64,000 nt of DNA from Cyanobium sp. E1_MAG_00006 (GCA_027488975.1 JAIYAQ010000012.1:124001-188000), one strand, 5' to 3'. Shown: positions 33,441 through 42,440, numbered from the stretch's first letter. The notes: a model not told the origin generated them from the letters alone. Numbers and translations are program-made.

Positions 33441-33478
33441 TGACGTGGCCCCAGGAAAACGATCCAGAGTCCACGTCA
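33441..33478. repeat. short inverted repeat related to the 30.1 kb element
   Basis: TGACGTGG at 33441-33448 and CCACGTCA at 33471-33478 form a perfect 8-bp inverted pair with 22 bases between. The outer eight bases equal those of the 30142-30218 element. It lies 70 bases upstream of the tautomerase start. It could be a worn copy of the same element; a chance match or G-box-like operator is also possible. Confidence 0.35.
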
Positions 33479-33503
33479 AGTTGATCCTCAAAGGCCGGAT
33501 GCC

Positions 33504-33731
33504 TCAAGGAGTTTGCTGATACAACTGCTCGAGACGTTCCCGACTGAGGTCGACATAGAGAACTTCTTCTCCGGGCTGGGGAGCCTCTGGGTGGCTTCTG
33601 CCGCGGTTGCGAGGAGATGGGGAGGAATCCCGGCCTCCGATGCCGCGCAGGCTCTGGTTCATCAGGGCAGCAGTACCTCCAACAATCGCCGCAAAGCAGA
33701 TCAGATAAGCCACAGCCAGAAGGTCATTCAT
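33504..33731 (-). CDS. small single-span membrane protein
   Basis: 75 residues. One membrane helix at about residues 3-24 (LLAVAYLICFAAIVGGTAAL), then a basic, Pro-rich cytosolic stretch and the conserved-looking end EEVLYVDLSRERLEQLYQQ. A clear Shine-Dalgarno GGAG stands six bases before the ATG, supporting this start. It resembles small cyanobacterial DUF2973-like membrane proteins, but the family call is uncertain. Confidence 0.7.
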   Translation of the reverse strand: MNDLLAVAYLICFAAIVGGTAALMNQSLRGIGGRDSSPSPRNRGRSHPEAPQPGEEVLYVDLSRERLEQLYQQTP

Positions 33732-33809
33732 TTGCAGCTCCTTTTTTCCACACTCTAATGTGAAGAAATATGAAACGCGGCTTCCTTCCGCTTTCGCCTC
33801 GGATCCTGT

Positions 33810-34802
33810 TCAGCCGCTGATGATCTGGGCACTTAGATCCCAGAGCTGCCGGGCCAGGGTGTCTGAGCAGGCTTCTGCACTGGGCTGGCTGGCCTCAAAA
33901 CGCAGTCGCCCCGGGCCCAGCACCCGATTGCTCCAGTACTGGAATCCGCTGGCTTGCGGCGGTGAGGTGCTGGCCAGGCCGGCCAGCAGGGTTCCAGCCC
34001 GCTCCGGCGTTTCACTGAGCCGCAGCAGGTCGCGGGCAACCAGGGCAAACAGAGCCTGCCCCAGCGGGTTGTGGCTGCGGCTGTAGCGGAAGAAGCCGCC
34101 ATCACTGCGCGGGATCACCAGCCCCGGGCTCCAGGCGAGCACCGTCAGGGGCGTGCCCTGCTCCTGCAGCCGCCGCTCCACCTCCCGTGCCATCAGCAGG
34201 TTGCAGAGCTTGCTGTCTTTGTAGGCCTTCTCGGCATTGAAGCTGCTGTTGCCATCCAGCATCGGTGCCCCAGGACCCTGCCGCAGCCCGGCAAGATCAC
34301 CCAGGCCGGCCGGCAGGCCCACCTTCCCTCCGGCTGTGCTCGGATCGTGCACTTCCGAGGCCGTGACCACCAGCCGTGGTGCCGTACCCCGCAGCAGCAG
34401 AGGCAAGAGCTGTTGCAGCAGAGCCTGGTGGCCCAGGTGGCTCACCGCCATGGTGAGTTCATATCCCTGGGCCGACCAGCGGGGCTCGGCACCGCCGCTG
34501 TACTGCAGGCCGGCGTTGAGCACCAAGGTGTCGATCGGCTCGCCCTTTGTCAGCAGGGATGCAGCGCAGCGATCGATGCTGCTCAGATCGGCCAGATCGC
34601 AGATGGGGGTTTCAATCCGGCCACCCAGGCGCTCGCGCAGGGCCGCGGCGGTGGTGGCATCCCGGCAGGGCAGGGTGAGGCGGTGACCGGCCTTGAGCAG
34701 CAGGGTCGCGGCCTCAAACCCGATCCCCGAACTGCCACCCGTGAGCAGGATGCGCCGGGTCGCCCCGGCGCTGCGCTCCTCAACCACCCGGCTGAAATGC
34801 AT
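33810..34802 (-). CDS. short-chain dehydrogenase, protochlorophyllide-reductase-like
   Basis: 330 residues from the ATG at 34802. Rossmann motif LLTGGSSGIGFEAA, NAG motif LVLNAGLQYSGG, and catalytic Y-x3-K in AYKDSKLCNLLMA. The long C-terminal part and the VSHLGHQALLQQLLPLLLRG pattern place it near POR/retinol-dehydrogenase-type SDRs. Whether it reduces protochlorophyllide is unclear; the set of POR substrate residues is not obviously complete. Overlaps the next upstream small gene by 23 bases. Confidence 0.82.
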   Translation of the reverse strand: MHFSRVVEERSAGATRRILLTGGSSGIGFEAATLLLKAGHRLTLPCRDATTAAALRERLGGRIETPICDLADLSSIDRCAASLLTKGEPIDTLVLNAGLQYSGGAEPRWSAQGYELTMAVSHLGHQALLQQLLPLLLRGTAPRLVVTASEVHDPSTAGGKVGLPAGLGDLAGLRQGPGAPMLDGNSSFNAEKAYKDSKLCNLLMAREVERRLQEQGTPLTVLAWSPGLVIPRSDGGFFRYSRSHNPLGQALFALVARDLLRLSETPERAGTLLAGLASTSPPQASGFQYWSNRVLGPGRLRFEASQPSAEACSDTLARQLWDLSAQIISG

Positions 34803-34989
34803 GTGTCGCCACCGTCCGCAGGCCGCCTGGCCCCTCCTCCACCAGCGACAGGCCGCGCATCGTGCCGTCGGCATTGCACCAGCGATCGGCGCAGAGGGCG
34901 TCGAACACCTCGCGGGCCTGCTCCAGGGCCGGGAAGCTGCTCACATTGGTGCTGCCCCAGGCGTCGTGGGTGTAAACGATGTAGGTCAT
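34780..34989 (-). CDS. small conserved-looking protein
   Basis: 69 residues, MTYIVYTHDAWGSTNVSSFP then ALEQAREVFDALCADRWCNA, mixed alpha/beta and soluble. The end overlaps the SDR start by 23 bases, which suggests translational coupling. Its start codon lies immediately after a terminator-like hairpin (see 34993-35024), so its expression is unusual. Function unknown. Confidence 0.6.
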   Translation of the reverse strand: MTYIVYTHDAWGSTNVSSFPALEQAREVFDALCADRWCNADGTMRGLSLVEEGPGGLRTVATHAFQPGG

Positions 34990-34992
34990 GAC

Positions 34993-35024
34993 AAAACCCC
35001 CGTGGCGGCTTATTACCACGGGGG
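34993..35024 (-). terminator. terminator-like hairpin abutting a start codon
   Basis: On the minus strand CCCCCGTGG pairs perfectly with CCACGGGGG (9 bp) around a 10-base loop and runs straight into TTTT. The ATG of the 69-residue gene follows three bases later. It could be an attenuator that controls that gene and the SDR gene, or a plain terminator for an upstream transcript. There is no room for a promoter between hairpin and ATG. Confidence 0.65.
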
Positions 35025-35232
35025 CAGACGTGAACGGGTCTGTAAGGCGGGTCGGAGCTGCTGAGGGAGGCTCACCTGGGCTGAGGCGGTGCAGATGGAG
35101 TGCCGAGGGATCAGACGCACCGTTTGTTGTCCGATCCCACGACCCACTCACGATCAGAAGAGACTGTTGGAGCAGGAGATTGGTAGCCCTGTGCCCGAAA
35201 AACGGGCATCGGCGGGGCAGAGCTGCGCCAAC

Positions 35233-35412
35233 TCAGGCGGCCTGGCGGGCCGCCAGCCGCTCCATGCGGTTCAGATGGGCCAGTCCCACATGCAGGCTCT
35301 CGCAGAACAGGCAGGTGCCCTCAAAACACACCTGGAACAGTTCGCCGCTGCTGGCGCTCTTCTGGTGGATGGTGCCGGCGCGCGCACCGACAGCAATGGG
35401 GTCGCTCACCAT
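35233..35412 (-). CDS. possible small protein
   Basis: 59 residues from the ATG at 35412. A C-x2-C pair lies in FEGTCLFCESLHVGLAHLNR, and the end is basic (MERLAARQAA). The Cys pair and helix pattern look protein-like, but there is no further support and no recognised family. Confidence 0.35.
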   Translation of the reverse strand: MVSDPIAVGARAGTIHQKSASSGELFQVCFEGTCLFCESLHVGLAHLNRMERLAARQAA

Positions 35413-35528
35413 GAATGGCCTCTGGGGTCGGCCAGAGGATGACGAAGCGCCGAGGCCATCGCCATAGGTGTAACGACGCAATGGCACCACGCCGTTGCTA
35501 CCGCCGCCGTGCCATTCCCCCTGGATGA

Positions 35529-36830
35529 TCAACCATCCAGCCCCGTACGACTCTCCCAGCCGGTCACCTCGCTGCGGTGGGCCGTCCACTGCCGCCGTCG
35601 AAGGCGCTCATAGGACTGACAGAACGGCTCACCCAGGGCCGAGCGCAGCACGCCATCGGCGGCGAAGGCATCGAGCGCTTCCCCCAGCGAGGCGGGCAGC
35701 GGCATGCAGGTGCCGGCAGCCAGGGGGTTGGCGTAGTTGTCGTTGTCGTGGCGGGGGCCGGGATCGAGCTGGCGCTGCACCCCATCCAGGCCCGCCGCCA
35801 GCACAGCCGCCTGCAGCAGGTAGGGATGGGCGGAGCCATCCGGCAGGCGCAGCTCCAGGCGCTGGCCATCGGGGATGCGCACCATGTGGGTGCGGTTGTT
35901 GCCCGTGTAGCTCACGCCGGCCGGACTCCAGGTGGCGCCGGAGGTGGTGGGCGGCGCCGCCAGCCGCCGATAGCTGTTCACCGTGGGGTTGGTGAGGCAG
36001 CAGAGGGCGGGCGCATGGGCGATCAGACCACCCAGGAAGTGATAGGCCAGCGGCGAGAGGCCCAGCGGGCCGCTGGCGTCGTGGAAGGCGTTGCGCCCCT
36101 CGTGGTCCCACAGCGAGAGGTGGGTGTGGCAGCCGTTGCCGGTGAGCGCACCGAACGGCTTGGGCATGAAGCTGGCGCGCATGCCCTGGGCCTCCGCCAG
36201 CGTCTTCACCATCACCTTGAAGAAGGCATGGCGATCGGCGGTGCTGAGGGCATCGGCGTAGGTCCAGTTCAGCTCGAACTGACCATTGGCATCCTCGTGA
36301 TCAGCCTGATACGGGCCCCAGCCGAGCTGCTCCATGCCGGTGAGCAAGTCGGCGATCAGCGGATAACGGCGCATCAGGGCCAGCTGGTCGTAGCAGGGCT
36401 TCTCCTGGGTGTCGGCCGGATCGGCGATGGCGCTGCCATCCCCCAGCAACAGGAAGAACTCCGCCTCCACACCGCTGCGCAGCTGATAGCCCAGCTCGGC
36501 GGCCCGCTGCTGCTGGCGGCGCAGCAGACGCCGCGGGCATTGCTCCATCGGCTCGCCGTTGAGGGTGAGTTCGGCGGCCACCCAGCCCACCTCCGGCTGC
36601 CAGGGCAGGCGCATCAGGCTGCTCGGATCGGGGATCGCCATCACATCGCCATCGGCGGGGCTCAGATCCAGCCAGGCGGCGAACCCGGCGAAGCCGGCAC
36701 CGTCGGCGGCCATGGCGGCGATGGCCGAGGCGGGCACGAGCTTGGCCCGCTGCATGCCGAACAGGTCGGTGAAGGAAACGAGCAGGAAGCGCAGGTCCTG
36801 TTCGCGGGCCAGGCTGGCGAGATCGGTCAT
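35529..36830 (-). CDS. glnT: type III glutamate-ammonia ligase (GlnT-like)
   Basis: 433 residues, a glutamine synthetase superfamily enzyme shorter than GlnA. Metal and substrate motifs are visible: SGVEAEFFLLLGD, TGNGCHTHLSLWD, NPTVNSYRRL and NNRTHMVRIPDG. The adenylylation-loop Tyr region of GSI is not evident. Members of this clade may make glutamine or gamma-glutamyl amides such as gamma-glutamylmethylamide, so the amine substrate is open. First gene of a minus-strand block separate from the hydrolase/desaturase pair, which lies 73 bases upstream. Confidence 0.85.
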   Translation of the reverse strand: MTDLASLAREQDLRFLLVSFTDLFGMQRAKLVPASAIAAMAADGAGFAGFAAWLDLSPADGDVMAIPDPSSLMRLPWQPEVGWVAAELTLNGEPMEQCPRRLLRRQQQRAAELGYQLRSGVEAEFFLLLGDGSAIADPADTQEKPCYDQLALMRRYPLIADLLTGMEQLGWGPYQADHEDANGQFELNWTYADALSTADRHAFFKVMVKTLAEAQGMRASFMPKPFGALTGNGCHTHLSLWDHEGRNAFHDASGPLGLSPLAYHFLGGLIAHAPALCCLTNPTVNSYRRLAAPPTTSGATWSPAGVSYTGNNRTHMVRIPDGQRLELRLPDGSAHPYLLQAAVLAAGLDGVQRQLDPGPRHDNDNYANPLAAGTCMPLPASLGEALDAFAADGVLRSALGEPFCQSYERLRRRQWTAHRSEVTGWESRTGLDG

Positions 36831-36903
36831 GGGGTCAGAGCGGCGCAAGGGTTGCGGTGGAGCGGTGCAGGGGAGCGAGGCAGGGGAGCGGTGTCGAGGC
36901 GTG

Positions 36904-37884
36904 TCAGCCGCTCAGCAGCTGATCGACGATCCGGCGCAGCTGCTGCTGCTCCGCAGGGCTGCTGTGGGGGTTGCCGGCGCGGTGGCCGAGGGTCGAGTGC
37001 AGCACCGCAAGCGCTGCCCCCGGAATCGCCGCGGCATCGGCGGCCATGTCGTCAACCGTGAAGTAGAGGTCGTGGTCGCAGGCCACCACGGCGGCGCGGG
37101 CCTGGATGCCGGCGAGCGTGCCGGCCAGGTCGCCACCGGCGGCCACATCGTTGGCCAGCCAGGTGTCGAGCATGGCGATCAGGTCGCGCGGATCGTGGCG
37201 GCGGTAGTGGGGGAGCCATTGCTGCTCCACATGCACCTCCACCGGTTCCTCGATGCCACGGAACCAGGGTTGGCTGGCGGCCCAGCTGGCGTAGATCAGC
37301 GCGTAGGTGCGCAGACCCTGCTCCGGATCGCCGCTGAAACCGCTGCCGGTCCAGTGGGGATCGGCGGTGAGGGCCTGGCGCAGGCTGAGCAGGAACAGGC
37401 GGTTGTGGGGGGAGGTGCGGGCGGTGCCGCAGACGCAGCAGATCCGCTCCACCAGATCCGGATGGCTCACGGCCCACTGATACGCCTGCTGCGCCCCCAT
37501 CGACCAGCCGTAGATCAGCGGCAGCCGGCTCACGCCGAAGCGCTCCACCAGCAGCCGTTTCTGGGCGGCGACGTTGTCGGCATGGCTCACCACCCAGCCC
37601 TGCTCCGCCAGCCCCATCGCCCCATGGCTCGGACTGCTCGACACCCCATTGCCGAAGGCGCCGGTAATCACGATGCACCAGCGCTGCGGATCCAGCACCG
37701 GCCCGGCGATCCAGGCCAGATCAGCCGGCCGGGCGCCGTAGGAGCTGGGCACCAGCACCAGATTGGAGCGATCGGCGTTGAGCTCGCCGACCTGCAGGTA
37801 GCCGATGCGGGCATCGGGGATGGTGCGACCGCAGCGCAGCGGCAGATCGCCGAGCTCAAACAGCTCGGTGGCCGGGGCATTCAT
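36904..37884 (-). CDS. alpha/beta hydrolase, homoserine acetyltransferase-like
   Basis: 326 residues from the ATG at 37884, which overlaps the desaturase stop (ATGA). The nucleophile elbow is YGWSMGAQQAYQW; an Asp (ACDHDLYFTVDD) and a His (STLGHRAGN) stand where the triad requires. The overall pattern LVPSSYGARPADLAWIAGPV is MetX-like, but several MetX-specific substrate residues are not obvious, so the acyl substrate is unknown. Coupled to the desaturase, it may act in lipid or carotenoid tailoring (inference). Confidence 0.8.
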   Translation of the reverse strand: MNAPATELFELGDLPLRCGRTIPDARIGYLQVGELNADRSNLVLVPSSYGARPADLAWIAGPVLDPQRWCIVITGAFGNGVSSSPSHGAMGLAEQGWVVSHADNVAAQKRLLVERFGVSRLPLIYGWSMGAQQAYQWAVSHPDLVERICCVCGTARTSPHNRLFLLSLRQALTADPHWTGSGFSGDPEQGLRTYALIYASWAASQPWFRGIEEPVEVHVEQQWLPHYRRHDPRDLIAMLDTWLANDVAAGGDLAGTLAGIQARAAVVACDHDLYFTVDDMAADAAAIPGAALAVLHSTLGHRAGNPHSSPAEQQQLRRIVDQLLSG

Positions 37885-38798
37885 GCCGGCTGGCCGAGGC
37901 TGGCGAGCCGGCCCAGCAGATCGCGGTGCACGGCGAGGTAGCCGCGATCGAGGTGCTGCAGCCGCGGGCCGATCCAGCGGTGGGCGGCCGGCAAGGCGTG
38001 GAAGGGCAGGGAGGGATAGAGGTGGTGCTCGGCGTGGAACGGCATGTTCCACATCAACCAGCGCACGGGGGCCAGGGTGAGGGTGGTGCGGGTGTTGACG
38101 AGGCCGTCGCCGCCGTAGGCGCAGCCCGTGTGTTCCGCCAGCAGCAGCAGCCGCAGCACGGGTTGGCCGATCGCCAGCGGCAGCAGCCAGCTCCACAACA
38201 GAAAGCCATTGGCGGCGATCAGCGAAACCGCCGCCAACACGCCGTAAACGGCGAACTGCAGCCGGATCGAGCGCCGGATCTGCGGGATCAGCTCCGGGCT
38301 CATGTAGGGGATCGCGCTCAGATCACCCCAGAGCAGCCGGGCATGGCCGCGGAGTTTGCCGGTCCACCAGTTCCAGCCGCTGATCTCGCGCAGGTAGCCC
38401 GCGAGCGTGGTAGGCACGGGATCCTCCAGCTCGGGATCAAGGCCCGGCTGGTGGGTGTAGCGGTGGTGCCACTGGTGGTAGCGGCGATAGAAGGTGGAGT
38501 TGTAGAAGCTCAGCAACCCCATCAGCCAGGCCACACCATCGTTCAGCCGCTTGCTGCGGAAGGCGGTGCGGTGGCCGCACTCATGCAGCGGTGCAAAGCA
38601 GGTAGCCAGGCCAGTGCCGCTCACCACCAGGCCAAGCAGGCGCAGCGCCCAGGGCAGGCCGTCGAGCCGCCAGAGCACGCCCCCCAGCAGGACCGTGGCC
38701 AGGTGGGACGCCAGCCGCCTCCAGCCGGGGCCATCCCGCAGGGTGTTCAGCTCCGCCAGGGGCTGACGATCAATCAGGGGTGCCGTTGTCTGTGCCAT
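37881..38798 (-). CDS. membrane fatty-acid desaturase family protein
   Basis: 305 residues with four to five membrane spans and the three histidine boxes: HECGH, HQWHHRYTH and HAEHH. These bind the di-iron centre. The form is that of acyl-lipid desaturases or beta-carotene hydroxylase/ketolase-like enzymes; the substrate cannot be set from sequence. Translationally coupled to the hydrolase downstream. Confidence 0.88.
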   Translation of the reverse strand: MAQTTAPLIDRQPLAELNTLRDGPGWRRLASHLATVLLGGVLWRLDGLPWALRLLGLVVSGTGLATCFAPLHECGHRTAFRSKRLNDGVAWLMGLLSFYNSTFYRRYHQWHHRYTHQPGLDPELEDPVPTTLAGYLREISGWNWWTGKLRGHARLLWGDLSAIPYMSPELIPQIRRSIRLQFAVYGVLAAVSLIAANGFLLWSWLLPLAIGQPVLRLLLLAEHTGCAYGGDGLVNTRTTLTLAPVRWLMWNMPFHAEHHLYPSLPFHALPAAHRWIGPRLQHLDRGYLAVHRDLLGRLASLGQPA

Positions 38799-38849
38799 CC
38801 CCCCATCCCATCAGCGCGGGCGGGTGATTTCGGTATGCGTTGACACGCT

Positions 38850-39875
38850 TCAGGGCCAACCGGCCAGTACCAGCTTGCCGATCGTGGCCTGGCTCTCGAT
38901 GCGCTGATGGGCCAGGCGCAGGTTGGCGGCGTTGATCACGCCGAGCACCTGCTGCAGGGTGCTGCGCAACCGGCCGGCCTCCACCAGCTCCGCCACCCGA
39001 GCCAGCAGCTGCCCTTGGGCCGCCATGTCGTCCGTCTGGAACAGCGAACGGGTGAACATCAGCTCCCAGTGCAGCGACAGGCTCTTGCGCTTCAGCGCCA
39101 GCACGTTGATCGCCGCAGGATCCGGATCGTCGATCAGGGCCAGGGCGCCCTGGGGGGCTAGCACCTCCACCAGCTGATTGAAGTGCTGGTCGGTGTGGGT
39201 GAGGCTCACCGCCCGCTGCACGGCATTGATGCCCAGGGCCTGCAACTGGGGCGCAAACGGCTGGTGGTGATCGATCACGTGCTGCACCCCCAGCTCCTGC
39301 AGCCAGGCACGGCTCTCGGGCCGCGAGGCGGTGGCCACCACGATCTGCCCCGTGAGTTGCAGAGCCAGTTGCACCAGGATCGAGCCCACACCCCCCGAGC
39401 CGCCCACCACAAGCAGCACCTCACCGCGGTGGGCCTCCGGGCCCTGGCTCAGGCGCAGGCGATCAAACAGCAACTCCCAGGCGGTGATCGCCGTGAGCGG
39501 CAGGGCTGCTGCAGCCTCCACGGCCAGGTTGGCCGGCCGGCGCGCCACCAGCCGCGCATCCACAAGCTGCAGCTCGCTGTTGCAGCCGGGGCGGTTCAGG
39601 GCACCGGCGTACCAGACCCGATCGCCGGGGGCAAAACCCGTCACAGCAGCTCCGACTGCCTCCACGGTCCCGGCCGCATCCCAGCCCAACACCGTCCAGG
39701 AGCCGTCGGCCGGGGCATCGCGGCGGCGCACCTTGGTATCCACGGGGTTCACCGCGATCGCCTCCACTCGCACCAGCAGATCACCGGGGCCGGGGGAGGG
39801 ATCGGGCAGTGCAATGTCGACCAGGGCGAGCGGATCCTCCGCCGACCGCGACTCTTGGTAGCCGATGGCGCGCAT
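38850..39875 (-). CDS. zinc-type alcohol dehydrogenase-like / quinone oxidoreductase
   Basis: 341 residues of the MDR superfamily. GroES-like N-terminal half (VRVEAIAVNPVDTKVRRR), then a Rossmann domain with LLVVGGSGGVGSILVQLALQ. The zinc-binding Cys/His set is absent, so it is a zinc-free NADPH:quinone or enone reductase type. Twelve bases separate its start from the csaB stop, consistent with cotranscription. Confidence 0.88.
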   Translation of the reverse strand: MRAIGYQESRSAEDPLALVDIALPDPSPGPGDLLVRVEAIAVNPVDTKVRRRDAPADGSWTVLGWDAAGTVEAVGAAVTGFAPGDRVWYAGALNRPGCNSELQLVDARLVARRPANLAVEAAAALPLTAITAWELLFDRLRLSQGPEAHRGEVLLVVGGSGGVGSILVQLALQLTGQIVVATASRPESRAWLQELGVQHVIDHHQPFAPQLQALGINAVQRAVSLTHTDQHFNQLVEVLAPQGALALIDDPDPAAINVLALKRKSLSLHWELMFTRSLFQTDDMAAQGQLLARVAELVEAGRLRSTLQQVLGVINAANLRLAHQRIESQATIGKLVLAGWP

Positions 39876-39887
39876 GGGGCTTGCAGA

Positions 39888-41000
39888 TCAGGGGATGAGC
39901 GTGTCCAGCAGCTGGCGGTGCACGGCGGTGCTCTGCTGCAGCGCGGCGATGGCCGCCGCCGCAGGGGGTTGATCGAGGGCGGCGCCCCAGCTCTCCAGCA
40001 GATCGCCGGCGGTCACAGCGCCGTCGCCGAGATCCACGCAGCCACAACCGATCGCGGCGGCGGCGGCGCGCACCTTGGGGTCGTAGCTCAGGGCCGCCAG
40101 GGGGGCGCCGGCCAGGCCCGCCAGGATCAGGGCGTGCAGCCGCATCGCCAGCACCAGGCCGGCGCTGCGGAACACCGCCGTGGCCTCCTGCGGCAGCAGG
40201 GCCTCCAGCTCGCGGCTGCGCCGCCGCAGGCCCTCGCCCAGCAGACCCTGGGCGCTGAGCTGATTCAGCAAGCCCTTGTCCTGCTCGAGGTGGAAGGGCA
40301 GCCACAGCACCTCACGGTTCTGCTGCTCCGCCAGCCGTTCCAGGGCCTGCAGATAGGGCCGCCAGGCCTCACCGGCCAGCAGCGGCGTCGGCCGCCAGCA
40401 CACCACGATCGGGCCGCCGTTGCCGAGCCAGGGCTGTCGCGGCAGCGACCACACCGCGTCCGCCCCGTGGGGGGCCCGCCGGCCGAGCCGCGCCGCCAGG
40501 GCGGCGGAATCAGGGTCGCGCCAGCTGATGGCCGTGATCGCCGGCAGCAGCGCCTGCACCAGCAGCCGGCTGCGGTGGCGGCGCAGCGGCCCGAGCCCCT
40601 GGGCCCACAGCAGCACCGGCTTGCCCTGCAGGCGCGCCGCACTGATCAGGGCGCCGTAATACACAAGGCTGCGGAAGCTGGTGGCGTCCTGCAGCAGGCT
40701 GCCTCCCCCGAGCACCAGGGCACGGCAGCGGCCCAGGGCGGCGAGCACCACCTTGAGCCGGCGCCGCGGCACCGTGGCCACACCGAAGCGGGCCTGCACC
40801 TGGGTTTCGTCGTGGGCAGTGACCAGCGGAGTCACGCTGGCGGGCAACTGGCCCAGCAGCGCCTCCAGCAGGGCATCGTCGCCGAGGTTGTGCTCGCCGT
40901 AGTAGCCGCACAGCAGCACGGGCCGGCTCGCGGCCGGGCCATGAACGGTGATCGGATGCGCCGCCAACGAACCGCCGTCATCTGCGGCGCAGCTTGGCAT
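39888..41000 (-). CDS. csaB: polysaccharide pyruvyl transferase, CsaB-type
   Basis: 370 residues from the ATG at 41000. LLCGYYGEHNLGDDALLEAL, LVLGGGSLLQDATSFRSLVY and LAMRLHALILAGLAGAPL are family hallmarks. CsaB adds pyruvate ketals to cell-wall polysaccharide, creating ligands for SLH-domain proteins; in cyanobacteria it may mark the outer-membrane anchoring polymer. A longer start at 41078 adds a Cys/Arg-rich non-homologous piece and is not used. Confidence 0.88.
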   Translation of the reverse strand: MPSCAADDGGSLAAHPITVHGPAASRPVLLCGYYGEHNLGDDALLEALLGQLPASVTPLVTAHDETQVQARFGVATVPRRRLKVVLAALGRCRALVLGGGSLLQDATSFRSLVYYGALISAARLQGKPVLLWAQGLGPLRRHRSRLLVQALLPAITAISWRDPDSAALAARLGRRAPHGADAVWSLPRQPWLGNGGPIVVCWRPTPLLAGEAWRPYLQALERLAEQQNREVLWLPFHLEQDKGLLNQLSAQGLLGEGLRRRSRELEALLPQEATAVFRSAGLVLAMRLHALILAGLAGAPLAALSYDPKVRAAAAAIGCGCVDLGDGAVTAGDLLESWGAALDQPPAAAAIAALQQSTAVHRQLLDTLIP

Positions 41001-41098
41001 CACTGCAGCCTTCGTAACGGTGCCGTAATGAAGAGCGCCGCATGGCCAGCAGCGAAGCCCAGCGGCGGATCGGCGCAACTGGCGGATCAGGCAGCGAA

Positions 41099-41302
41099 CT
41101 AGGCGGTCGCCACGAGGCGCTGCCGCACCAGCACGATGCGTGCGTCGATCAGCTCCCTGGCCGCACTCAGGCTGGGCGCGCAGCCGATCAGCTCACCACT
41201 GTTGTGGTGAATCTCGTAGGCGTCGTCGCACAGTGGATGGCCCACCAGCCGCACCCGGCAGCCGCGATGGGTCCAGCAGGGTGTCAGCGGGGTGGAAGCC
41301 AT
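41099..41302 (-). CDS. small hypothetical protein
   Basis: 67 residues: an N-terminal beta-rich part with GHPLCDDAYEIHHNSGELIG, then a helix LSAARELIDARIVLVRQRL. Looks like a compact soluble domain with host codon use. No family recognised. Confidence 0.5.
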   Translation of the reverse strand: MASTPLTPCWTHRGCRVRLVGHPLCDDAYEIHHNSGELIGCAPSLSAARELIDARIVLVRQRLVATA

Positions 41303-41375
41303 CCGGTGGAGCGACCGAGGAACGGACGGTGCTCAGTCGCACTGAACCGCGGCCCGGGCCTGACGGCAAGGGGCG

Positions 41376-41681
41376 TCAGGCCGGCAGCAGCGCGCTGAGC
41401 TTGGTGCGGAAATCGCCCTTGGGCATGCCGCCGCGGATTTCACCGTGAATGGTGAAGTCGCCCTCGGGATCAGTCACGAGCAGGTAAGTGGGCCAGCCCA
41501 TGCCCTCCTTGTCGGGGTACTGGGCCAGCAGCACGCGCCGGTAGCGGCGGTAGAGCTGGGTGTCCTGCAGCATCACGCTCACGAACGTGCAGCCGAGTTC
41601 ATCGCACACCGTTGCGTCGTAGTGGCTCATCCGGTGGCAGGTGCCGCAGTCCTCAGAGCTGAACTTGAGCACGTGCAACAT
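41376..41681 (-). CDS. thioredoxin-like protein with CGTC motif
   Basis: 101 residues. Redox motif in LKFSSEDCGTCHRMSHYDAT, and the cis-Pro loop GMGWPTYLLV. The middle is unusual for thioredoxin, with an extra Cys (ELGCTFVSVML) and a basic YRRYRRVLL helix. It probably acts as a soluble dithiol reductase; partners unknown. Confidence 0.82.
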   Translation of the reverse strand: MLHVLKFSSEDCGTCHRMSHYDATVCDELGCTFVSVMLQDTQLYRRYRRVLLAQYPDKEGMGWPTYLLVTDPEGDFTIHGEIRGGMPKGDFRTKLSALLPA

Positions 41682-42011
41682 GGGCTGAAGGCGACGGTGC
41701 TGCCGTCGGCGATGAATGGTCTGGCGGACCTTAGACAGATCGGCCGATGTGTCGACCGATCTTGACCATGGCGTGCGGAACGGTTCAGCCCCGCGTGGGC
41801 GGGCGATGGATCGGGCGGGCCTTCAGGGGGATGGTGGCGGTGCCGGGAGACTGGGGTTGGGCTGGCTGAGACATGGCCGAGACAGCGGTGGAACAGGGGT
41901 GAATCCGGGCGCACTGTGCAGCCGGCACTCCTGGTCTGCTGTAGCCGAACACACCACTGCCTTCAACGGTCCTGGGGGGCGCCATTGTTGCGAGGGGTTC
42001 GAGCGGATTCG
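41682..42011. other. 330-base stretch without a supported gene
   Basis: Lies between the divergent thioredoxin-like and EamA genes. Open frames here lack family features; a 29-codon minus-strand frame (41785-41874) is too short to support. Promoters for both flanking genes must lie here, but I see no convincing -35/-10 pair. Confidence 0.4.
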
Positions 42012-42440
42012 ATGCTGAGCTGGCAACTGTGGGCTGGGGCAGCCGCTCTGTTCGCCGCCATCACGGCCGTTCTGTCCAAGCTGGGTGTGCAGGGGATCGA
42101 CGCCAACCTGGCCACCCTGCTGCGCACCCTGGTTGTGGCCGTGGCCCTCAGCCTGCTCCTGCTTGCCAGGGGGCAGCTGCAGTTGGGCCAACTGCAGGGC
42201 CTGCCGGCAGCGAGTGTGGTCGCCCTGGTGCTCTCCGGGCTGGCCACGGGTGTGTCCTGGCTCTGTTACTTCCAGGCGCTGCAGCTGGGTCCCGTGTCGC
42301 GGGTGGCACCGATCGACAAGCTCAGCGTGGTGCTGGTGGCAGTGCTTGGCGTTCTGGTGCTGGGCGAAGAGTTGAGCCCGCGCAGCTGGATCGGGGTGCT
42401 GCTGATGGGCATCGGTGCGGCCCTGGTGGCCTGGCCCTGA
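42012..42440 (+). CDS. single-domain EamA/DMT transporter
   Basis: 142 residues with five predicted membrane helices (LWAGAAALFAAITAVLSKLG first). The EamA end pattern VAVLGVLVLGEELSPRSWIG plus VLLMGIGAALVAW is complete. Most DMT transporters have two such domains; single-domain members work as dimers or with a partner. A terminator follows at 42513. Substrate unknown. Confidence 0.85.
   Translation: MLSWQLWAGAAALFAAITAVLSKLGVQGIDANLATLLRTLVVAVALSLLLLARGQLQLGQLQGLPAASVVALVLSGLATGVSWLCYFQALQLGPVSRVAPIDKLSVVLVAVLGVLVLGEELSPRSWIGVLLMGIGAALVAWP

Noticed and set aside
35089-35442. Plus-strand 117-codon frame opposite the possible small protein at 35.3 kb
   Set aside because: Low-complexity shadow composition, with no homology.
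37885-38196. Longer N-terminus of the alpha/beta hydrolase
   Set aside because: Arg/Pro-rich shadow of the desaturase gene; ATG 37884 overlaps the desaturase stop as expected for coupling.
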